From Phytoactinopolyspora mesophila (GTDB taxonomy: Bacteria > Actinomycetota > Actinomycetes > Jiangellales > Jiangellaceae): a stretch of 64,000 nucleotides of DNA. Every line of letters begins with the position of its first letter. Position 1 is the first letter of the stretch. The notes under the pieces were generated by a model. The model saw nothing but the letters and a program-made list of their open reading frames with translations. It did not search any database and was not told where the DNA came from. The translations under genes and the position numbers were made by a program. This document shows positions 1-9,091 of the stretch, one piece after another. The DNA is taken from positions 1,149,010-1,213,009 of the forward strand of contig NZ_WLZY01000001.1 of NCBI RefSeq assembly GCF_010122465.1, written 5' to 3'.

Positions 1-871
1 CGCCGGCTGCCGGCCCGACTACTTCCCCGTCGTCGTCGCCGCCTGGGAGGCGATCTCCCAGGAGCCGCACCCACCCCGCGGCATTTGGCAGTCCACCACC
101 GGGACCGCCCCGTTCACTGTGGTCAACGGCCCGATCCGGCAGCGGATCGAGCTCAACAGCAAGGGCAGCATCTTCGGCTCCGGGTTCCGCGCGAACGCCA
201 CGATCGGCCGGGCCATCCGGCTCGCCCTCATCAACGTCTTCGGCCTGCGCCCGCACCAGCTCGACCAAGCGACCCAGGCGACGCCCGCCAAGTACACCGC
301 GTGCATCGGTGAGAACGAGGAAGAGAGCCCGTGGGCGCCGCTGCACACTGAGTACGGCTTCGCCGCCGGAGACGACGTCGTGACCGCGTTCGTGGTCCGG
401 TCGGTCATGCACATCGAGGCCCGGCATACCCAGATCCCGGAGCAGCTCGCTTTCGACTTCGCCGACACCATCCGCCGGACCGGCGCCCTCATCCACGAGT
501 ACAGCAACGCCCTGCTCGTCCTCTCCCCCGAGCACGCCCAGGTCTTCGCCGGGGCTGGATGGACCAAGGACGACCTGCGCTCAGCGATCTACCACAATGC
601 CGTGCGGACGCGGGTGGATCTGGCCGCGGTCGGCAAGGACGCTCTGTCGCGCCACACCCGGTGGCGGTTGCCTGGGGACCATCCGGACGCCATGCCCGAT
701 TCCGCGAGCACCAGCCCCTGCCCGGAACGGGTGCGGATCATGTCCGGCCCCGGGTCCGTACAGATCATGGTCGCTGGTGCGAACAACGCTGGGGTGTCCG
801 CCGTCGTCGAGATCTTCGGCCTGGCCCCTCGGGACCGTCCGTCGTCGTACAGCAAGATCACCACGCCCTGA
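1..871 (+). CDS. GWSDGLP-family protein, 3' part (paralogue of the gene at 46730-47767)
   Basis: The reading frame is already open at base 2, so the start lies outside the window; the stop is at 869-871. About 289 residues are visible. They align closely with the protein encoded at 46730-47767: CRPDYFP matches CKPEYFP, GIWQSTTGTAPF matches GGWQSTSGPAPF, and both have VVNGPIR / IVNGPIR, FRANATI / FRPNATI and an ENEEESPW / EDEEHSPW stretch. No transmembrane segment or known catalytic motif is evident. The function is unknown. From memory, proteins with this N-terminal signature occur near UGSC-domain redox proteins, and a UGSC gene does lie at 53546-54118. This copy is transcribed towards the minus-strand catabolic operon and ends in the repeat field at 872-1497. 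The paralogy is certain; the role is not. Confidence 0.8.
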   Translation, partial: AGCRPDYFPVVVAAWEAISQEPHPPRGIWQSTTGTAPFTVVNGPIRQRIELNSKGSIFGSGFRANATIGRAIRLALINVFGLRPHQLDQATQATPAKYTACIGENEEESPWAPLHTEYGFAAGDDVVTAFVVRSVMHIEARHTQIPEQLAFDFADTIRRTGALIHEYSNALLVLSPEHAQVFAGAGWTKDDLRSAIYHNAVRTRVDLAAVGKDALSRHTRWRLPGDHPDAMPDSASTSPCPERVRIMSGPGSVQIMVAGANNAGVSAVVEIFGLAPRDRPSSYSKITTP

Positions 872-897
872 CGGTCACCGACCGCCCACCCCTTCTC

Positions 898-985
898 GGT
901 GATCGTGAGCGGATTTTTGCTCTCATCGGTGCCCAGCAACCGCTTACCCGCGCCGCGCAACAACAACAATGCGCTCACGATCACC
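898..985. repeat. 14-bp perfect inverted repeat with a 60-nt loop
   Basis: GGTGATCGTGAGCG at 898-911 is matched exactly by its reverse complement CGCTCACGATCACC at 972-985. It starts 27 bp after the stop of the first gene. Confidence 0.85.
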
Positions 986-1008
986 AACATTCGCGGAGCG
1001 CGGTCCAG

Positions 1009-1363
1009 GGCAGGCGGTCGGTGCGTTGATCTCGGACGCGGGAGGAGTACCGGCAACCCGCCCGTGCACGAGGTGAGCGGCAGCGATCTGGGGGCGCCGC
1101 TCACGGTGGACGATCCAGCCGTGGTGGTCGAGGTGGTGAAGCTCGCCGAGGACCGGTCGGGCGACGTGAGCCCACCATGGCACGTTGAATACACGTTGGG
1201 AACCGGCCTCTCTACCGATTCAGCGTGTATTCAACGTGCCATGCTGATCGCCGAATACGGGTGAACGGAACTGCGCTGTCAACGGTGGCAGGCGGTCGGT
1301 GCGTCGATCGCGGACACGGGAGGGGCACCGGCTCAACCTGCCCGTGCGCGAGGTGAGCGGCAG
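1009..1363. repeat. Pair of about 75-bp imperfect direct repeats
   Basis: Copy 1 is at 1009-1083 and copy 2 at 1287-1363. Both run from GGCAGGCGGTCGGTGCG to GAGGTGAGCGGCAG, with scattered substitutions and a 2-nt insertion in copy 2. The 19-bp inverted repeat at 1177-1242 lies between them. Confidence 0.75.
1177..1242. repeat. 19-bp perfect inverted repeat
   Basis: ATGGCACGTTGAATACACG at 1177-1195 pairs perfectly with 1224-1242 across a 28-nt spacer. It is AT-richer than its surroundings and could form a long hairpin in RNA from either strand. Confidence 0.85.
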
Positions 1364-1406
1364 GCGGCAAGCGGGGACCGCGCCACAGGTTTCGCCCCCA
1401 ACCCCC

Positions 1407-1495
1407 GGTGATCGTCAGTACGTTGTGGTCGTCATCCCCCGACCACAACGTACTGACGATCACCTCACAGCGACCACACCGTACTGATGATCACC
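1407..1495. terminator. 24-bp perfect hairpin plus a decayed third arm
   Basis: The arms 1407-1430 and 1441-1464 are exact reverse complements around a 10-nt loop, giving a very strong stem. A further copy of the right arm with two mismatches follows at 1472-1495, ending just before the stop codon of the minus-strand ThDP gene. Neither side has a clear U-tract, so a bidirectional terminator is likely by position but not proven. Confidence 0.55.
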
Positions 1496-1497
1496 GA

Positions 1498-3144
1498 TCA
1501 GTGTTGGTGGCGGGCCATCATCCAGGACGTGTGCGCCGGGATCTTCGCATCGATGACCAACGGCCGGTCGCGTGGGCCGTCGAGCCACGCGGTGAGCGCT
1601 CCGAGGTCGTCCATGTGCCGAACGGTGATCGCCTCGCAGCCGTAGCCTCGCGCGATCGCGGCGATATCGGTGTCGGGAAAGCGGACGGTGCCGAGTTCGC
1701 CGGTCTGGTGCTGGAACAGATTGACCTCCGCGCCGTAGGCGTCGTCGTTGAACACGACGACGACCATGCCCAGGCCGAGCCGCACGGCGGTGTCGAGCTC
1801 GACCAGCGTCATCAGGAACGCGCCGTCGCCGGTGCCAAGGACCGGCATCCGCCCCGGCTGGGCGAGTCCGGCGCCGATCGCCGCGGACAACCCGAGGCCA
1901 ATCGACTGAAACGACAGAGGTATGCAGTAGCCGCGCTGATCCGGTACTCGCAGGTGGGCTCCGGCGTAGCAGTTGACGTTGCCGCCGTCGGTCACCACCA
2001 CTCGCTCCATCGGCAGCAAGGCGTCGATCGCGTTGACCAGCTCCTGAGGATCGACCAGACCCGGCTCGGCCCGGGAGGTGAACGGCTGGTCCTTCCAGTA
2101 GCGCACGGCCTGCACCTGCTCACGCACATCAGCGGTGCGGTAACCGGTCCGGCCGGGATGGCGTTCGGCGATCACCTCAGCGGCGGCCGCCGCCACCACC
2201 GCGGCATCGCCCAGAATGCCGACGTGGACCGGGTGGTGGAACCCGAGCGCGTGCTGGCGGTCGTCGACCTGGATGACGGTCTTGTCCCGCACGAGCCCGC
2301 CGTCCCGGGTGGTCCACTTGTTCAGCCCTGCTCCGAACGCGACCAGGAGATCAGCTCCGGCGATGAGCTCCGCCGCTCCCTCCGTGGCGAAGCCACCCAT
2401 GATGTCCAGTGCCCAGTCGTCACCGACGAACAACCCGCGCCCCGCGGCCGAGGTGGCCAGCAACGCACCCGAGACCTCGGCCAGCCGGCGCAGCTCAGCC
2501 ACCGCTCCCCAGGCTCCGCGCCCGCCGATGATCACCGGACGCTCGGCAGTGCCGAGCGCCTCGACCAGCTTCTCCAGCGCTTCGGGTGCCGGACCGGGGC
2601 GCAGACGCACCGGGACCGACGGGATGTCCGCCGCGTCGAAGTCGACAAGTTCGTCCTGGATATCGACCGGCATCGACAGCACCACCGTGGCGCGCTCCGA
2701 CAGTGCGGTGTGGAACGCCCTCGCCGCGTCTGAGACCGCAGTGGCAGCGGAATGGAGCCGGACCGGCGTGGCACCCATCGCAGCCACCGCGGCGTCCTGG
2801 TCGATGTAGAAGTTGTCCGTCACGTTCCCGGCGACGGTATCCCCGGTCAAGACCAGCAGCGGCGTATGGCATTTCGCGGCCTCGGCGACCCCCGTCAGCG
2901 CGTTCGTCAGGCCGCACCCCTGATGAACGCTGACGATCGATACGTCCCCGGTCGCTCTGCTGTAGGCGTCCGCCATACACGCCGCGCCCATCTCATGACG
3001 GGACGCCGTGAACGGCACGCCCGCATCGATCAACGCGTTTGTCACATGGAAGTTGCCGCTGCCGACGACGCCGAAGACGTGCGACGCCCCCAAACCGGCG
3101 ATCGTCCGGCCGACAGCCTCGGCAACGGTCATCCTCTCCGTCAT
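1498..3144 (-). CDS. Thiamine diphosphate-dependent enzyme, acetolactate synthase/benzoylformate decarboxylase type
   Basis: This 548-residue protein has the usual length and three-domain order of ThDP decarboxylases/ligases. The N-terminal PYR domain carries the catalytic-type glutamate E51 (SRHEMGA). A middle Rossmann-like domain follows. The PP domain has the cofactor motif from GDGAF (about residue 440) to FNDDAYG (about 472). The ATG at 3144 has GAGG about 8 nt upstream. It is the last gene of the minus-strand operon that starts at 13578. Its link to acyl-CoA enzymes suggests decarboxylation or C2-unit transfer on an oxoacid intermediate. Substrate-specific residues cannot be assigned, so ALS-like, oxalyl-CoA-like or sulfoacetaldehyde-type chemistry all remain open. 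Confidence 0.85.
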   Translation of the reverse strand: MTERMTVAEAVGRTIAGLGASHVFGVVGSGNFHVTNALIDAGVPFTASRHEMGAACMADAYSRATGDVSIVSVHQGCGLTNALTGVAEAAKCHTPLLVLTGDTVAGNVTDNFYIDQDAAVAAMGATPVRLHSAATAVSDAARAFHTALSERATVVLSMPVDIQDELVDFDAADIPSVPVRLRPGPAPEALEKLVEALGTAERPVIIGGRGAWGAVAELRRLAEVSGALLATSAAGRGLFVGDDWALDIMGGFATEGAAELIAGADLLVAFGAGLNKWTTRDGGLVRDKTVIQVDDRQHALGFHHPVHVGILGDAAVVAAAAAEVIAERHPGRTGYRTADVREQVQAVRYWKDQPFTSRAEPGLVDPQELVNAIDALLPMERVVVTDGGNVNCYAGAHLRVPDQRGYCIPLSFQSIGLGLSAAIGAGLAQPGRMPVLGTGDGAFLMTLVELDTAVRLGLGMVVVVFNDDAYGAEVNLFQHQTGELGTVRFPDTDIAAIARGYGCEAITVRHMDDLGALTAWLDGPRDRPLVIDAKIPAHTSWMMARHQH

Positions 3145-3167
3145 GTCTGCACCTCACTGGACCGTGT

Positions 3168-4349
3168 TCATCGGGTGAACGCGCTGAATCCGGTCACGGC
3201 ACGCCCGACGATGAGACTGTTGATCTCCCTGGTCCCTTCGAACGTGTAGACCGCCTCCGCGTCGGCGAAGTACCGAGCGACGTCGTTCGCGACGCGGATG
3301 CCCTCGCCGCCGCAGATCTCGCGGGCCAGCGCGACGGTCTCACGGAGACGGTCGCTCGTCCACGCCTTCGTCAGTGCCGAGTGCTCATCGCCAGCGGCGC
3401 CGCGGCTGCGCAGCTCGGTGAGCCGCGAGGCCATCGCCAGTGACGCGGTCGCGTTGCCGAGTATCCGGGCGAGCTTCTCCTGGATGAGCTGGTAACTCGC
3501 GATCGGCCGGCCGAACTGGTGGCGTCCCCGGGCGTAACGCAGAGCAGCTTCGTAGGCGCCCGCCTGCATCCCGGCGGCGTTCCAGGCGACGACGGGGCGC
3601 AACCCGGCAAGAATCGCGGCGATGTCGGCGAAGGAGTCGATCCGCTGCAACCGTTGCGACTCGTCGACCTCCACATCGGTCAGCCGGATGTCGGCGTTGT
3701 GGACCATACGCAGGCTGAGCTTGCTGCCCACGTCGGTGATCGTCACGCCGGGCGCCTCGCGCGGCACCAGGAAGGCCTTGACCGCGCCATCCGCCGTGTC
3801 CTTCGCGACGACCACGATCACGTCGGACAACGCCGCATTCCCGATCCAGCGCTTGTGGCCGTTGATACGCCACGTCTCGCCGCGCCGGGTCGCGCTGGTC
3901 TCGAGCCCGCGTGCCACGTCCGAGCCGTGCTCGGGTTCGGTGAGCGCGAAACATCCGGTGAGCTCGAAGGAGACGATCAGCGGATCGAGCTTCGCCGCCT
4001 GCTCGGCGGAGCCGCCCTCGCACACCACCGTGCGGAACATACCCACCTGCCCGCCGTAGAGGGTGGCGAGGGAAAGATCGCACCTGGCCAGCATGAAGTG
4101 GCGGAAACCCACGTACTGCGGGTTGAGTGTCCCGTCGGGACGGAGCAGCGCGGGGTCGTCCTCCAGCCGCAGGTTTGCGAGTTCTGTGCGCAGGTGCACC
4201 GGACACTCCGCCCGTTCCCACCACTCGGCGAGGTGAGGACGCACTCGTTCGTCGAGCAGGGCGTCGAGCGCCCGCAACTTGGCGCGTTCCGCCTCGCTCA
4301 GCTCCGCGGCGAAACCGAACAGGTCGGTGGCGGTGAACTCGCTGCTCAT
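3168..4349 (-). CDS. Acyl-CoA dehydrogenase, glutaryl-CoA-dehydrogenase-like
   Basis: An FAD enzyme of 393 residues that would oxidise an acyl-CoA to the enoyl-CoA. The flavin/substrate signature CFALTEPEHGSDVA is present. Near the C terminus, TFEGTREIN (glutamate at about 371) and GRAVTGFSAF match the catalytic-base region of glutaryl-CoA dehydrogenases. I chose the ATG at 4349, which has AGGAAAG just upstream; the frame stays open to 4412 but the extra residues are a low-complexity Glu/Arg stretch. A degenerate 12-nt repeat fills the 59 bp between this start and the ligase stop. The gene lies in the operon with a CoA ligase, SDR and MaoC hydratase, consistent with beta-oxidation-like steps. 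Confidence 0.88.
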   Translation of the reverse strand: MSSEFTATDLFGFAAELSEAERAKLRALDALLDERVRPHLAEWWERAECPVHLRTELANLRLEDDPALLRPDGTLNPQYVGFRHFMLARCDLSLATLYGGQVGMFRTVVCEGGSAEQAAKLDPLIVSFELTGCFALTEPEHGSDVARGLETSATRRGETWRINGHKRWIGNAALSDVIVVVAKDTADGAVKAFLVPREAPGVTITDVGSKLSLRMVHNADIRLTDVEVDESQRLQRIDSFADIAAILAGLRPVVAWNAAGMQAGAYEAALRYARGRHQFGRPIASYQLIQEKLARILGNATASLAMASRLTELRSRGAAGDEHSALTKAWTSDRLRETVALAREICGGEGIRVANDVARYFADAEAVYTFEGTREINSLIVGRAVTGFSAFTR

Positions 4350-4408
4350 CTTTCCTGCTCGCTCCCCTCGCCGCTCTCCTCGTTGCTCTACTCGCTCTTC
4401 TGGTCCGC

Positions 4409-6019
4409 TCACTGAGCCGCCTCGGCGAGCTCTGCGGTGGCCTCCCGCTTCAGGCGGGCCAGCTCGAGCTTGCCGTGTGGGCTACGTGCGAGCGAATCCC
4501 TGAAGAGGACGTGACGGGGCTTCTTGTAGCCGGCCAGCCGGAGGTCGAGGTGGTCCGCGATCTCCTGCGGATCGATAGACGCGCCGGGGGCGGGCACGAT
4601 GACAGCGGTGACCGCCTCACCGAATCGGCGGTCCGGGGTGCCGAACACCACGGCGTCGTGCACGTCCGGGTGTTCCATCAGCGCCTGCTCGACCTCGGCC
4701 GGGTAGACCTTCTCCCCTCCGGTGTTCACCACCGCACTGCCGCGCCCCAGGAGCTCGATGTATCCGTCGCCGAGGACCCGCGCCCAGTCGCCGGGCACGA
4801 CGTAGCGGTGGTCGCCGATCCCCCGGAATGTCTCGCGGGTCTTCGCCTCGTCACGGAGATAGCCTTTGGCGGCCGCGCCGCGGTACGCCAGCCGCCCCAG
4901 GGCGCCCACGTCGTCTTGGACCTCGACGCCGCGCTCGTCGATCACCGCGGCGTCGGGCATGAGCCGCAACCGGGCGGGCAGGTCGTCGACGCCGCTGCTG
5001 ATGGCGGTGGCGAACGGCCCGCCCTCGGTGGCCGCGAGCAGGTCGGCGATGGTCAGCTCCCCCAGCGTGTGCAGCCTGCGCTTGGTCTCGTCGGTCATCC
5101 ACATCCCGGAGCTGAGTACCGACCGTACCTGGCCGAGTCCGATACCAGACTCTTCCGCGGCGGTCACGAGCGGGAGCGCGACGGCCTCACCGGCGACGAC
5201 GAGGCGAGTGGCGCCTTCGTCGTGGATGAGCCGCAGCACCTCCTGGACGTCGAGGCGCGGCGAGGCGTGGATGATGACGGTGCCGCCGAGGACGAGTGTG
5301 TTGAGCGAGGTGAACAGGGCGGTGCCGTGGATGAACGGCGCCAGCGGCAACGAAGCCACCCGAGGCGTGGCCGGGTCGACGGCGATCGCGACGGCACCCT
5401 CCACCGTGTGCGGGGTGTCGATGCCCACCAGGGTGTAGGTCGAGAAGAGATGCCCTTCGAGCAGGTGGTCGGCGTCCCAGAGGACGGCCTTCGGCATCCC
5501 GGTGGTCCCACCGGTGTAGAGGCGCAGCTCGCCACCGGGCGGCGGGGCCGCAGGTAGCCGTCCTGGTTCCGCGATGGCATCGTCGTACTGAACGGCTGCG
5601 GGAACGGCGCGCGCTGCGCTGTCGTCGAGCTCCACCAGGGCAGGCGGCGGATCCAGCCGGGCGCTCGCCTCGGCCACGACCGCGCCGAGGGAGGCCGGGT
5701 AGACGAGCATCCGGGCTCCACAGTCGAGCAGCAGATCACCCAGCTCGGTCGCCCGGTAGCGGAAGTTGAGCGGCACCGGCGCGGCCCCGATCGCCAGGCA
5801 GGCATACAGCGCTACCAGGAATTCCGGCCGGTTGTATGTGTAGAGCACGACCGAGTCGCCCGGCCGTATCCCGCAGCGCTCGAGGTGCCGGGCCAGCGCG
5901 GCGGCCTCTTCGGTGAACTCGCCATAGGTCAGCCGCCGGGAGCGGCTGACGACGGCCGGCCGGTCCGGTGCGGCCTGGGTGATCCCCTGCCAAACGTCGG
6001 TGTGCCTGCCGAGTCTCAT
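4409..6019 (-). CDS. Acyl-CoA synthetase (AMP-binding, class I adenylate-forming)
   Basis: A 536-residue protein with the full ANL architecture. It has the P-loop YTGGTTGMPK at residues 168-177, the hinge region GRGSAVVNTGGEKVYPAE, and a C-terminal domain ending with YKKPRH and SPHGKLE, where the catalytic lysine is expected. It would activate a carboxylic acid as the CoA thioester via an acyl-adenylate. Its start overlaps the SDR stop by 4 nt (ATGA), so the genes are translationally coupled. The family includes fatty-acid, cyclohexane-carboxylate and aryl-acid ligases, and I cannot choose between them. Confidence 0.88.
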   Translation of the reverse strand: MRLGRHTDVWQGITQAAPDRPAVVSRSRRLTYGEFTEEAAALARHLERCGIRPGDSVVLYTYNRPEFLVALYACLAIGAAPVPLNFRYRATELGDLLLDCGARMLVYPASLGAVVAEASARLDPPPALVELDDSAARAVPAAVQYDDAIAEPGRLPAAPPPGGELRLYTGGTTGMPKAVLWDADHLLEGHLFSTYTLVGIDTPHTVEGAVAIAVDPATPRVASLPLAPFIHGTALFTSLNTLVLGGTVIIHASPRLDVQEVLRLIHDEGATRLVVAGEAVALPLVTAAEESGIGLGQVRSVLSSGMWMTDETKRRLHTLGELTIADLLAATEGGPFATAISSGVDDLPARLRLMPDAAVIDERGVEVQDDVGALGRLAYRGAAAKGYLRDEAKTRETFRGIGDHRYVVPGDWARVLGDGYIELLGRGSAVVNTGGEKVYPAEVEQALMEHPDVHDAVVFGTPDRRFGEAVTAVIVPAPGASIDPQEIADHLDLRLAGYKKPRHVLFRDSLARSPHGKLELARLKREATAELAEAAQ

Positions 6020-6957
6020 GCCGGCTCCGCCTTACGCGGTCCGGATCGCTGGGCATGCGCGCTGAGTGTTTCGCGCCAGGCCTCATCGATCCGCTCGGCC
6101 GTCCAGCCGCCGTCGTGGTCGATAGTGCGCAAAACCTGCGGATGCGAGTACAGCGTGAGGCGGTCACCGCCGATACCGAGGGCCTGGCCGGTGACGTCGC
6201 CGGAACGTTCAGAGGCCAGCCAGACGATCAACGGCGCGACATCCTCGGGCGTGCCCAGGGCGTGCTCCTTACGGAACTCCTCCGGAATCGGCTGGCCGGC
6301 AAGATAGTCCTCGTAGAGCTGGGTGTAGGCGGGAATGGTCGCCGTCATCGGCGACAGCGCCGTAGGCACGACCGCGTTCGCGGTGATGCCGAACCGGGCC
6401 AGTTCCAGCGACCAGGTCCGCGCCATGGCAACCAGCCCGGCCTTGACCGCCGCGTAGTTCGTCTGCCCGAAGCTGCCGAACTGGCCCGCCGGGGAGCCGA
6501 TGACGACGATGCGCCCACCTTCTTCCTGTTCGCGCATCGCGACAGCCGCGGCGCGACCGCAGGTGAAGGTGCCTTTGAGGTGGGTGTCGACGACCAGGTC
6601 GAAGTCCTCGTCGGACATCTTCCACAGGACCCGGTCACGGAGGACACCGGCATTGGCAACGAGGACGTCCAGCCGCCCGAACTCCGAACGCGCTGTCTCC
6701 ACCAGGGCGTCCGCCGTCGACGCGGGTCCGACCGGGGCCGCGACGGCCGTGGCATGGCCGCCGGCCGTGGTGATTTCCGTGACGACCTCTTTCGCGGCGT
6801 CGGCGTCGATGTCGTTCACGACGACGCCAGCACCGGCGGCCGCCAGGACCTTCGCGTAGGCCCTGCCGAGGCTGCGCCCGGCGCCGGTGACGATGACGAC
6901 GCGGCCGGCCAGGCTGATCCCGCCGCTCATGTTCTCTGGTCGCGTCTCGCCGCTCAT
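6016..6957 (-). CDS. Short-chain dehydrogenase, multifunctional-enzyme/3-hydroxyacyl-CoA type
   Basis: A 313-residue NAD(P)-dependent SDR. It shows the glycine motif TGAGRSLG (24-31), NAG in VANAGV, catalytic S155, Y168 and K172 (NYAAVK), and a long C-terminal tail as in MFE-2-like 3-hydroxyacyl-CoA dehydrogenases. The ATG at 6957 overlaps the MaoC stop as ATGA; the frame is open to 6990 but 6957 gives clean coupling, and another ATG at 6930 is possible. Its placement between a MaoC hydratase and an acyl-CoA ligase suggests oxidation of a 3-hydroxyacyl-CoA. Confidence 0.86.
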   Translation of the reverse strand: MSGETRPENMSGGISLAGRVVIVTGAGRSLGRAYAKVLAAAGAGVVVNDIDADAAKEVVTEITTAGGHATAVAAPVGPASTADALVETARSEFGRLDVLVANAGVLRDRVLWKMSDEDFDLVVDTHLKGTFTCGRAAAVAMREQEEGGRIVVIGSPAGQFGSFGQTNYAAVKAGLVAMARTWSLELARFGITANAVVPTALSPMTATIPAYTQLYEDYLAGQPIPEEFRKEHALGTPEDVAPLIVWLASERSGDVTGQALGIGGDRLTLYSHPQVLRTIDHDGGWTAERIDEAWRETLSAHAQRSGPRKAEPA

Positions 6958-7418
6958 GCGTAGTACCTCAGGACGAACTCGGCCACACACGCCGGCTTCT
7001 CGCCACCCTCGACCTCGTAGGTCACCGACGCCACGAGCTGCCAGCCGCCGGAGATCTCGGTCACCTCGGTGACCTGGCCGTGGATGCGGATCCGCGCGCC
7101 GGCCGGGACAGCCGCCGGAAATCGCACCCGGTTGAGGCCGTAGTTGATGCCCATCGAGGCGCCCGTCACCGAGAACACCTCGCGCATCATCGGCACCACG
7201 CTGCTGAGCGTCAGCAGACCATGGGCGATCCGGGTGCCGTACGGCGATTTCGCCGCGACGTCGGCGTCGACGTGGATCGGGTTGTCGTCGCCGGTGAGCC
7301 CGGCGAAGAGGTCGATGTCGTCCTGACCGATCACGTGCCAGGAGGACGGGCCGAACGTGGCCCCTTCGAGGGTTTCGATCTTGTCCACGGTTGTGGACAG
7401 GATTACGGACTCAGACAT
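6954..7418 (-). CDS. MaoC-like (R)-specific enoyl-CoA hydratase
   Basis: A 154-residue hot-dog-fold protein of typical single-domain MaoC length. The hydratase signature FAGLTGDDNPIHVD is at about residues 38-51, with the Asp (44/45) and His49 expected to activate water; YGTRIAHGLL follows. The ATG at 7418 overlaps the end of the ABC ATPase gene by 8 nt. Longer starts would extend back through the ATPase gene and are arginine-rich nonsense. It probably hydrates the enoyl-CoA made by the dehydrogenase at 3168-4349. Confidence 0.87.
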   Translation of the reverse strand: MSESVILSTTVDKIETLEGATFGPSSWHVIGQDDIDLFAGLTGDDNPIHVDADVAAKSPYGTRIAHGLLTLSSVVPMMREVFSVTGASMGINYGLNRVRFPAAVPAGARIRIHGQVTEVTEISGGWQLVASVTYEVEGGEKPACVAEFVLRYYA

Positions 7419-8322
7419 GCGTACTCCTGATCTCTTGGTGGCTATGGTCGGTTTGGGCGAGCGAGACCGCGTGTGCCCCGGATTCAGCGCCGGAGTCGAC
7501 GGTGTCCGCGTGGAATCCCCGCTTGGCCCGCTGGATCTGCTCATACACGTGGTGGCGCAGGTCCGCGAACTCCGGGCTGGACCGCGTCTCCAACTGGTCT
7601 CTCTCATCCGGCAGCGTCACCCGGAGGTCCTCCTGGACGACGGTCGGCGACGACGAGAGAACGATGATGCGCTGACCGAGGTACACGGACTCGTCGATGT
7701 CGTGTGTGACGAACAGGACGGTCAGGCCGAGCCGCTTCCAGACGTCGAGGACGAGATCCTCCAGGTCGGCCCTGGTCTGGGCGTCGACGGCGGCGAACGG
7801 CTCGTCCATGAGCAGCACCTCGGGCCGGAAGGCGGTCGCTCGGGCGATGGCGACGCGCTGCTGCATGCCGCCGGAGAGTTGCCACGGATAGGAACGCGGC
7901 ACATGGTCAAGCCCGACGGCCTCCAGTGCCTCGTCGACGCGGTCCCGGCGCTCAGCCTTGGCGACCCTGGCCGCCTTGAGCGGCAGTTCGACGTTCTCGG
8001 CGACCCGCAGCCATGGATAGAGCGAGCGGCCGTATTCCTGGAAGACGAGTGCCATGGTGCGCGGCGGGGCCGTGACCACCTCGCCGGCGAGCGTGACCCG
8101 CCCGGACGTCGGTGCCATCAGGCCGGAGATGCACTTGAGCAGTGTCGTCTTCCCGGAGCCGGACGGGCCTACGAGGCAGGTGAACTCGCCGTCGGACACG
8201 TCGAACGTCAGGTCACGGACGGCCTCAACCGGACCTGCCGGCGTTTGGTAGATCTTCTGGAGCTGCTCGACGGAGAGCAGGATTCGCTTCTCACCGGCGG
8301 TTCGCGTGGAATCAGCGCTCAC
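7411..8322 (-). CDS. ABC transporter ATPase, NitT/TauT (SsuB-like) family
   Basis: A 303-residue ATPase. It has Walker A GPSGSGKTT (52-60), the signature LSGGMQQR, Walker B VLLMDEPFAAVD and the switch histidine in VTHDID. It overlaps the upstream permease by 11 nt and the MaoC gene by 8 nt. It would power the importer formed with the two permeases (8312-9891) and the lipoprotein at 9888-10940. The family carries sulfonates, nitrate, bicarbonate, thiamine precursors and aromatic acids. Confidence 0.92.
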   Translation of the reverse strand: MSADSTRTAGEKRILLSVEQLQKIYQTPAGPVEAVRDLTFDVSDGEFTCLVGPSGSGKTTLLKCISGLMAPTSGRVTLAGEVVTAPPRTMALVFQEYGRSLYPWLRVAENVELPLKAARVAKAERRDRVDEALEAVGLDHVPRSYPWQLSGGMQQRVAIARATAFRPEVLLMDEPFAAVDAQTRADLEDLVLDVWKRLGLTVLFVTHDIDESVYLGQRIIVLSSSPTVVQEDLRVTLPDERDQLETRSSPEFADLRHHVYEQIQRAKRGFHADTVDSGAESGAHAVSLAQTDHSHQEIRSTHV

Positions 8323-9091
8323 TGGTCTCCACCTCTCGTTGTCCGTAGTACCACGACAGCAACCTGCGTTCTCCCCACCTGAACAGCACCGCGAGCAGTA
8401 CGCCGATCAGACCGAGCAGGACGACGCCCGCCCACATCGACACGTTCTGGAAGGTGCGCTGGAAGTAGATGATCGTGAAGCCGAGTCCGTCGCTCGCGGC
8501 GTACATCTCCGAGACGACCATGAGGATGATCGCGATAGGCAACGCGAGCCGGATGCCGGTGGCCACCCGCGGCATCGACGCGGGCAGGACGAAGTACCGG
8601 AACCGGGCGAAGCCAGTGATGCCGCAGGTGCGGGTGGTGTCGGAGAGCACCGGGTCGACGGCTCGCACCCCGTCGACGGTGTTGAGCAGGATGGGCCACA
8701 AGCAGCCCAGCACGATGAGAACTATCTTGGACCGGTCGTCGATGCCGAGGAGCATCATCAGGACCGGGAGCAGCACCGGCGGTGGTACCGCGCGGATGAA
8801 CTCCAGCAGCGGCCCGGTCAGATTGCGCAGTGTCACGCTCGAACCGATGAGGACGCCGAGTCCAACTCCGATGACGATCGCGAAGCCGAGCCCCAGACCG
8901 AGACGGGTGAGCGAGGGTACGACCTCCCCGATGAGGAGTCCGCCATGCCACCACACGTCCACGATGTTGGAGACGAGCGGCTCGGGTTTCGGGACGAACG
9001 GGTTGGTGTTGTCCCGCGTAACCAGCCACCAGACGATCACCAGGATGCCGGGAAGAGCGAGCGCCGCCGCGACCTTCTCGACGATCTTCAT
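8312..9091 (-). CDS. ABC transporter permease, NitT/TauT family (1)
   Basis: A 259-residue hydrophobic protein with about six membrane spans. The BPD-transporter coupling segment lies around LSDTTRTCGITGFARFRYFVLPAS. It overlaps the next permease by 4 nt and the ATPase gene by 11 nt. It differs from the neighbouring permease, so the importer probably has a heterodimeric membrane part. Confidence 0.88.
   Translation of the reverse strand: MKIVEKVAAALALPGILVIVWWLVTRDNTNPFVPKPEPLVSNIVDVWWHGGLLIGEVVPSLTRLGLGLGFAIVIGVGLGVLIGSSVTLRNLTGPLLEFIRAVPPPVLLPVLMMLLGIDDRSKIVLIVLGCLWPILLNTVDGVRAVDPVLSDTTRTCGITGFARFRYFVLPASMPRVATGIRLALPIAIILMVVSEMYAASDGLGFTIIYFQRTFQNVSMWAGVVLLGLIGVLLAVLFRWGERRLLSWYYGQREVETSER

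Larger units (their letters stand above)
872..1497. other. Convergent intergenic region built of repeats, no gene
   Basis: This 626-bp stretch lies between the 3' ends of two convergent genes. I see no credible coding sequence. It holds three perfect inverted repeats and a 75-77 bp imperfect direct repeat, listed separately. The GGTGATCGT end is shared by the first and third inverted repeats. The likely roles are two-way transcription termination or a family of palindromic intergenic elements. Confidence 0.7.

Noticed and set aside
1408-2733. 441-codon plus-strand open frame
   Set aside because: It is antisense to the ThDP enzyme, whose minus-strand product has intact catalytic motifs. The frame is a GC-rich shadow.
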